Origin: Modestobacter sp. VKM Ac-2984
GTDB lineage: Bacteria > Actinomycetota > Actinomycetes > Mycobacteriales > Geodermatophilaceae
Direction: 5' to 3'
Length of the DNA stretch: 64,000 nt
NCBI RefSeq assembly: GCF_026967985.1
Contig: NZ_JAPVBJ010000004.1
Location: 248,001 to 312,000, forward strand
Part shown: one piece after another, positions 59,387 through 64,000 of the stretch
How the letters are laid out: each line of letters starts with the position of its first letter
Numbering within the stretch: the stretch's first letter is position 1
Program-made: the position numbers and the translations under genes
Notes under the pieces: generated by a model
The model's input: the letters and a program-made list of their open reading frames with translations, nothing else
Told to the model about the DNA's origin: nothing
The model's database searches: none

Positions 59387-59658
59387 GCGCGCCCCGGCGG
59401 GTGGTCGCCCTGGTCGACGGGCAGGTGCAGGGCGTCGGGTACCGCTGGTTCGTGCGGCAGGCGGCGACCGGGCGTGGCCTGACCGGGTCGGCGACGAACC
59501 TCCCCGACGGCCGGGTGGAGGTCGTCCTCGAGGGCCCGGACGACGACGTGCGCGCCGTGCTCGCCGAGCTCTCCGGGCCGCGGGCCCCGGGTTCGGTCAC
59601 CTCGGTGGAGCACCGGGACGACGACGTGCAGGCGGTGCCGGACTTCACCGTCAGGTGA
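59383..59658 (+). CDS. acyP: Acylphosphatase
   Basis: 91 aa, full length. Hydrolyses carboxyl-phosphate bonds of acyl phosphates. The phosphate-binding loop is [16 protein letters not shown] with catalytic Arg, and the catalytic Asn lies in [11 protein letters not shown]. The ATG overlaps the mutM stop (ATGA). Confidence 0.95.
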   Translation: MSAPRRVVALVDGQVQGVGYRWFVRQAATGRGLTGSATNLPDGRVEVVLEGPDDDVRAVLAELSGPRAPGSVTSVEHRDDDVQAVPDFTVR

Positions 59659-59806
59659 CGAAGACGACATCCCCCCGACACGGTGGCGTCGCCGTACTGC
59701 CGTTGACCCACGTCGGAGCTGGTGTCACCCTGAGGACACCAGCCCGCGCAGACCGCCCCCCGGCGGTGCGACGGGACCTCCTCCTGCAGTGAAAGGCCGC
59801 TGAGCC

Positions 59807-59998
59807 ATGGCCAAGGCCCTGTTCGGTTCCGTCGTCGCTCCCCACGAGCTGCGAGCAGCCGAGGAGAACGCCGCCCTGCGGGCGAAGGTGCGCCGGCTCG
59901 AGGCGCAGCTCGCCGTCCTCCGCGAGGAGCGCGACGCGGCGATCGCCCGCGAGCTGCTCACCATGGCCCACGAGTCGGCCGACGCCGTCCTCGCCTGA
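59807..59998 (+). CDS. Small coiled-coil protein upstream of smc
   Basis: 63 aa. A short N-terminal segment MAKALFGSVVAPHELRAAEE leads into an amphipathic, leucine-heptad helix (about 18-55). No signal peptide and no enzyme motif. Its position directly before smc is notable but similar proteins in actinobacteria have no known function. ATG start; AAAGG lies 9 nt upstream. Followed within 4 nt by a two-stem 3' element. Confidence 0.7.
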   Translation: MAKALFGSVVAPHELRAAEENAALRAKVRRLEAQLAVLREERDAAIARELLTMAHESADAVLA

Positions 59999-60002
59999 AG
60001 AA

Positions 60003-60057
60003 GGACCTCGCTGCCCCCACCGCTCGCAAGCTCGCGGCGGGCCCCTGCAGCGAGGCC
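60003..60057 (+). terminator. Two-stem 3' element, copy 5 (after the coiled-coil gene)
   Basis: Starts 4 nt after the TGA. Outer stem GG-A-CCTCGCTGC with GCAGCGAGG-CC. Inner stem CCCaCCGC with GCGGcGGG. Loop TCGCAAGCTC. This is the only copy between genes pointing the same way (toward smc). Confidence 0.8.
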
Positions 60058-60186
60058 GGAAGAGCCCCATTGATCCCAGGGACCTCTCCCGTGCACAGCG
60101 GGAGGGGCGATCGGCGTGTCGTGGGTGAGGATGGGGCCGCCCTGCGCTGAGCAGGACTGTCGTACCTCCCCGGGAGCCTCTCCACC

Positions 60187-63100
60187 GTGCACCTGTCCAG
60201 CCTGACGCTCAAGGGCTTCAAGTCCTTCGCGTCGCCGACGACGCTGCGCCTGGAACCGGGGATCACCGCCGTCGTCGGCCCCAACGGGTCGGGCAAGTCC
60301 AACGTCGTCGACGCCATCGCCTGGGTCCTCGGCGAGCAGGGTGCCAAGAGCCTGCGCGGCGGCAAGATGGAGGACGTCATCTTCGCCGGCACCGCCGGCC
60401 GCCCGGCCCTGGGCCGGGCCGAGGTCACCCTCACGATCGACAACGCCGACGGCGCCCTCCCGATCGACTACACCGAGGTCTCGATCACCCGCCGCATGTA
60501 CCGCTCCGGGGAGAGCGAGTACGAGATCAACGGCGACAAGGTGCGGCTGCTCGACGTCCAGGAGCTGCTCAGCGACTCCGGCATCGGCCGGGAGATGCAC
60601 GTGATCGTCGGCCAGGGGCAGTTGGACGCCGTGCTGTCCGGCCGCCCGGAGGACCGGCGGGCCTTCGTCGAGGAGGCCGCCGGCGTCCTGAAGCACCGCA
60701 AGCGCAAGGAGAAGGCGCTCCGCAAGCTCGACGCGATGCAGGCCAACCTCGACCGGCTCGGCGACCTGACCGCCGAGCTGCGCCGCCAGCTGAAGCCGCT
60801 GGGCCGCCAGGCCGAGGTCGCCCGCCGTGCCGCCGGGGTCCAGGCCGATCTGCGCGACGCCCGGCTCCGGCTGCTCGCCGACGACCTGGTCGACCTGCGC
60901 GACGCACTGGACGCCGACATCGCCGACGAGACCGCCGCCCGCGCTCGGCGGGCCACCGTGGAGGCGGCGCTGGGCGAGGCCGCCGGCAGCGAGTCGGCGC
61001 TGGAGCGGCAGCTCGCCGCCGACGCCCCGGTGCTGGCCGCGGCCCAGGACAGCTGGTTCCGGCTGTCCACCCTCGCCGAGCGGTTCCGCAGCGTGGCCCA
61101 GCTCGCTGCCGAACGGCACCGGCACCTGGCCGCCGTCCCCGCCGCCGCGCCCGGTGGCCGGGACCCGGACCAGCTGGACGCCGAGGCCGACCGGGTCGAT
61201 GCCACCGAGCGGGAGCTGGCCGCCTCCCTGGAGGCCGAGCGGGCCCGGCTGGCCACCGCCGTCGCCGTCCGCGGCGAGGTCGAGACGGCGCTGGCCGAGG
61301 CCGAGCGTGCGCTGGTCGCCGCCGCCCGCGCGCTGGCCGACCGGCGTGAGCAGCTGGCCCGGCTCTCCGGGCAGGTGGCTGCGGGCCGGTCCCGAGCCGC
61401 GGCCGGCGAGGCCGAGATCGAGCGGCTCGCTGCCGCCGCGACCGAGGCCGCGGACCGCGCCCAGGTGGCCGCCGACCGGCTGGAGGCCCGGCGCGACGAG
61501 CTGAGCGCGGACGCCGGCGGCGACGAGGGGCTGGCTGCCGAGCACGCCGCCGCCGTCACCGCACACGCCGCGGCCGCCCGGGCGGTCACCGAGCTGACCG
61601 CGGCTGAACGCGCCGCCGAACGGGACCGGGCCGGCTGGCGGGCCCGCCGCGACGCCCTGGCCCTGGGCCTGGCCCCGGCCGACGGCGCCGCCGCGGTGCT
61701 CGCCGCGGGGCTGCCCGGGGTGCTCGGTCCGGTGCCCGACCGGCTGGCCGTCCAGCCCGGGGCGGAGGTCGCGCTGGCCGCTGCCCTGGGTGGGCTGGCC
61801 GACGCCGTCGTGGTCGATGGGGTCGAGCAGGCGGCCGCCGTGCTCACCCACCTGGCGAGCACCGACGGTGGCCGCGCGGGCCTGCTGGTGACCGGTGGGC
61901 TCCCGGCCGTCTCACGGGACGGCTGGCCCGAACTGCCCGCCGGCGCCCGGTGGGCCCTCGACCTGGTGGCGGCCCCCGCCGAGCTCGCCCCCGCGCTGGC
62001 CCGGGCGCTGGAGCGGGTCGCCGTCGTCCCCGACCTGCCGGCCGCCGTCTCCCTCGTGCGCACCCACCCCCGGGTCCGGGCGGTCACCGACACCGGTGAC
62101 CTGCTGGGCGCCGACTGGTCGGTGGGGGGCCAGGCGAACGCGCCCTCGGGGCTGGAGGTGCGTGCGCGTGTCGACGAGGCCGCCGCCGAGCTGGACCGGG
62201 CGACCGCGCACGCCGCCGGGCTGGCCGAGGAGCTGGCCCGGGCCCGCGAGGACGCCGCGGCCCGTTCGGCCGACGTCGACGCCGCGCTCACCGCCCGGCA
62301 GGCCGGCGACCGGGCGCGGTCCGCGGCCGCCGCCGAGCTGGCCGAGCTCGGTGCCGCGGCGCGCTCCGCCGTGGCCGAGGCCGAACGGCTGGACGCCGCC
62401 CGGGTGCGGGCCGAGCAGGCGCGCGAGCAGGCCGTGGCCGGGCTGGTCGAGCTGGAGGAGCGGCTGGCGGCAGCCGAGACCGCGCCGATGGAGGAGGAGC
62501 CCTCGACCGACGAGCGCGACCAGCTGCGCGCCGAGGCGAACGCCGCCCGGCAGGCGGAGACCGAGGCCCGGCTGGCCGTGCGCACCGCCGAGGAGCGGGC
62601 CCGGTCGCTGGCCGGCCGCGCCGAGTCGCTGCGCCGGCAGGCACGGCAGGAGCGGGCGGCGCGCGAGCGGGCCGCGGCCGCCCGGGTGGCCCGCGAGCGG
62701 GGCGCCCGGGTGGCTGCGGAGGTGCGGGCCGGTGCGGAGGAGGCGCTGACCCACCTGGCGACCTCCCTCGCCCGCGCGGCCGCCGAGCGGGACGCCCTGG
62801 CCGAGGCACGCACCGGTCGGGAGGCCGAGCTGCTGGTGGTCCGGGCCCGCGTGCGGGAGCACACCGCAGAGCTCGACCGGCTCACCGACGAGGTGCACCG
62901 CGACGAGGTGGCCCGCGCCGAGCAGCGGCTGCGGATCGAGGCGCTGGAGTCCCGGGCGGCCGAGGAGTACGGCGTCGACCTGCCGACCCTGCTCGCCGAG
63001 TACGGGCCGGCCGCGCCGGTCGCCCCGACCCAGGCGCAGCTGGCCGCGGCGGAGGCGGCGGGGGAGCCGGAGCCCCAGCCGGTGCCCTACGACCGCGGCA

Positions 63101-63753
63101 CCCAGGAACGCCGGGCCGCCCGCGCCGAGCGGGACCTCGCCGCGCTGGGCAAGGTCAACCCGCTGGCCCTGGAGGAGTTCGCGGCCCTGGAGGAGCGGCA
63201 CACCTTCCTGGCGACCCAGCTCGAGGACCTCAAGGCCACCCGCCGCGACCTGCTCACCGTGGTCCGCGAGGTCGACGCGCGCATCCACCAGGTCTTCGCC
63301 GAGGCCTTCGCCGACACCCAGCGGGAGTTCGAGCAGGTCTTCGCCACCCTCTTCCCCGGCGGGGAGGGGCGGATCTTCCTCACCGACCCGGAGAACCTGC
63401 TGACCACCGGCGTCGAGGTGGAGGCCCGGCCGCCCGGCAAGAAGGTCAAGCGGCTGTCCCTGCTGTCCGGTGGCGAGCGGTCGCTGACCGCCGTGGCGCT
63501 GCTGGTCGCCATCTTCCGCGCCCGGCCCTCTCCGTTCTACGTCCTCGACGAGGTCGAGGCGGCGCTGGACGACGTCAACCTGGGCCGGCTGCTCACCTTG
63601 ATCGAGCAGCTCCGCGCCACCTCGCAGCTGATCGTGATCACCCACCAGAAGCGGACGATGGAGATCGCCGACGCCCTCTACGGGGTGAGCATGCGCGGCG
63701 ACGGCATCACCGGTGTGATCAGCCAGCGGCTGCGCGAGCTCGAGCCGGCGTAG
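60187..63753 (+). CDS. smc: Chromosome segregation ATPase SMC
   Basis: 1188 aa, normal length. Walker A GPNGSGKSN at 31-39, first coiled coil to about 500, hinge about 505-660, second coiled coil to about 980, then signature LSGGERSLTA near 1091 and Walker B FYVLDEVEAALDD near 1116. The coiled coils are unusually rich in Ala, Arg and Glu. Works with ScpA/ScpB, not present here. GTG start; no clear ribosome-binding site. Usually ftsY follows smc; here a converging gene does. Confidence 0.97.
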   Translation: MHLSSLTLKGFKSFASPTTLRLEPGITAVVGPNGSGKSNVVDAIAWVLGEQGAKSLRGGKMEDVIFAGTAGRPALGRAEVTLTIDNADGALPIDYTEVSITRRMYRSGESEYEINGDKVRLLDVQELLSDSGIGREMHVIVGQGQLDAVLSGRPEDRRAFVEEAAGVLKHRKRKEKALRKLDAMQANLDRLGDLTAELRRQLKPLGRQAEVARRAAGVQADLRDARLRLLADDLVDLRDALDADIADETAARARRATVEAALGEAAGSESALERQLAADAPVLAAAQDSWFRLSTLAERFRSVAQLAAERHRHLAAVPAAAPGGRDPDQLDAEADRVDATERELAASLEAERARLATAVAVRGEVETALAEAERALVAAARALADRREQLARLSGQVAAGRSRAAAGEAEIERLAAAATEAADRAQVAADRLEARRDELSADAGGDEGLAAEHAAAVTAHAAAARAVTELTAAERAAERDRAGWRARRDALALGLAPADGAAAVLAAGLPGVLGPVPDRLAVQPGAEVALAAALGGLADAVVVDGVEQAAAVLTHLASTDGGRAGLLVTGGLPAVSRDGWPELPAGARWALDLVAAPAELAPALARALERVAVVPDLPAAVSLVRTHPRVRAVTDTGDLLGADWSVGGQANAPSGLEVRARVDEAAAELDRATAHAAGLAEELARAREDAAARSADVDAALTARQAGDRARSAAAAELAELGAAARSAVAEAERLDAARVRAEQAREQAVAGLVELEERLAAAETAPMEEEPSTDERDQLRAEANAARQAETEARLAVRTAEERARSLAGRAESLRRQARQERAARERAAAARVARERGARVAAEVRAGAEEALTHLATSLARAAAERDALAEARTGREAELLVVRARVREHTAELDRLTDEVHRDEVARAEQRLRIEALESRAAEEYGVDLPTLLAEYGPAAPVAPTQAQLAAAEAAGEPEPQPVPYDRGTQERRAARAERDLAALGKVNPLALEEFAALEERHTFLATQLEDLKATRRDLLTVVREVDARIHQVFAEAFADTQREFEQVFATLFPGGEGRIFLTDPENLLTTGVEVEARPPGKKVKRLSLLSGGERSLTAVALLVAIFRARPSPFYVLDEVEAALDDVNLGRLLTLIEQLRATSQLIVITHQKRTMEIADALYGVSMRGDGITGVISQRLRELEPA

Positions 63754-63787
63754 TCGGCGGGCCGGCCTGGGCGGCGGGCGGGCCTGG

Positions 63788-64000
63788 TCAGCTGGTCGAC
63801 GGCACGGCCAGGTCGACCAGCAGGGGGTGGTGGTCCGACGCCCCCGCGCTGTCCAGCACCCGGGCGCCGCGCACCGTCACACCCGCGGACACCCACACCT
63901 GGTCGATCCGCACCCGCGGGCGGCTGGCCGGGTGGGTCAGCCCCTGGCGGGCGTGCCCGGAGAAGCGCCCGGCCTGGTCGCTGCGGTCGGCCGCCAGCTC
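63788..64000 (-). CDS. Endonuclease/exonuclease/phosphatase family protein (partial)
   Basis: The C-terminal 70 residues run off the right edge. The end matches EEP-fold enzymes: RIDQVWVS followed by the catalytic-type SDHHPLLVDLAVP. The N-terminus and so substrate (DNA, RNA or phospholipid-type) cannot be seen. It converges on smc with a 34-bp gap. Confidence 0.8.
   Translation of the reverse strand, partial: ELAADRSDQAGRFSGHARQGLTHPASRPRVRIDQVWVSAGVTVRGARVLDSAGASDHHPLLVDLAVPSTS

Noticed and set aside
60468-62885. An 805-codon Ser/Ala/Arg-rich reverse frame within smc
   Set aside because: Mirror image of the Ala/Glu/Arg-rich coiled-coil codons of smc, no start signal and no recognisable domain.

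Overview
This window is chromosomal DNA from a very GC-rich actinobacterium. The evidence is pervasive G/C third codon positions, many GTG starts, the cofactor F420 gene cofC, a SepIVA-type division protein, and the gene order leuC-leuD ... mutT1-ppk1-cofC ... gpsA-(cystathionine gamma-lyase)-ddl ... thiL ... rpmB-DAK2-recG-rsmD-coaD-sepIVA-DUF177-rpmF-rnc-mutM-acyP-smc, which follows the mycobacterial/actinobacterial backbone. A Geodermatophilaceae-like host (Blastococcus/Modestobacter/Geodermatophilus) is my guess from overall sequence flavour, not a demonstrated assignment. No insertion sequence, prophage, CRISPR array or replication origin is visible, and no stretch longer than about 300 bases lacks a gene.

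Layout. 1-6.4 kb: tail of an upstream gene, a sugar-dehydrogenase-like lipoprotein, a 2-hydroxyacid dehydrogenase, two small reverse-strand genes, a BASS-type symporter and ilvD. 6.5-11.9 kb: two overlapping cyclic-di-GMP genes (PAS-GGDEF-EAL), the first with a ruined GGDEF site. 11.9-21.6 kb: branched-chain amino acid and serine block: ilvB-ilvN-ilvC behind a leader-peptide attenuator, a YGQPQ-repeat membrane protein, serA, leuB, and cimA behind a second attenuator whose leader peptide has three consecutive isoleucines. 21.6-28.7 kb: an IclR regulator divergent from an ABC importer (two permeases, ATPase, binding lipoprotein), a benzoylformate-decarboxylase-like ThDP enzyme and a FAH-family hydrolase. 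28.7-32 kb: gltX, a CPBP protease, tRNA-Gln and two identical tRNA-Glu genes carried on a 122-bp duplication. 32-36.2 kb: a coupled ArsR-like regulator and membrane M23 peptidase, then ndgR divergent from leuCD. 36.2-50.8 kb: mutT1, ppk1, cofC, an accessory serine hydrolase plus amidohydrolase, gpsA, a Cys/Met-metabolism PLP enzyme, ddl, two membrane or lipid-anchored unknowns, an Lrp-type RAM protein, thiL, GNAT, a cytidylate-kinase-like protein and rpmB. 51-64 kb: housekeeping run from the DAK2 protein to smc, then the end of a reverse-strand EEP nuclease.

How the genes work together. ilvB, ilvN, ilvC, ilvD, cimA, leuB and leuCD together supply most of the isoleucine, valine and leucine pathway. 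They appear to be controlled at three levels: attenuation by leader-peptide translation (ilvB and cimA), an IclR-type regulator with a palindrome in the ndgR/leuC gap, and local promoters for leuB and serA. The c-di-GMP pair probably acts as one membrane-associated module.

Two architectural themes stand out. First, five copies of a roughly 55-nt two-stem element lie 2 to 6 nt after a TGA stop codon, always on the strand of the gene they follow. Both stems change in a compensatory way while the loop TCGCARGCTC is kept, so this looks like an undescribed RNA 3'-end element. Second, more than ten genes and both attenuator leader peptides have a -10-like hexamer ending 6 to 8 nt before the start codon, implying leaderless transcripts.
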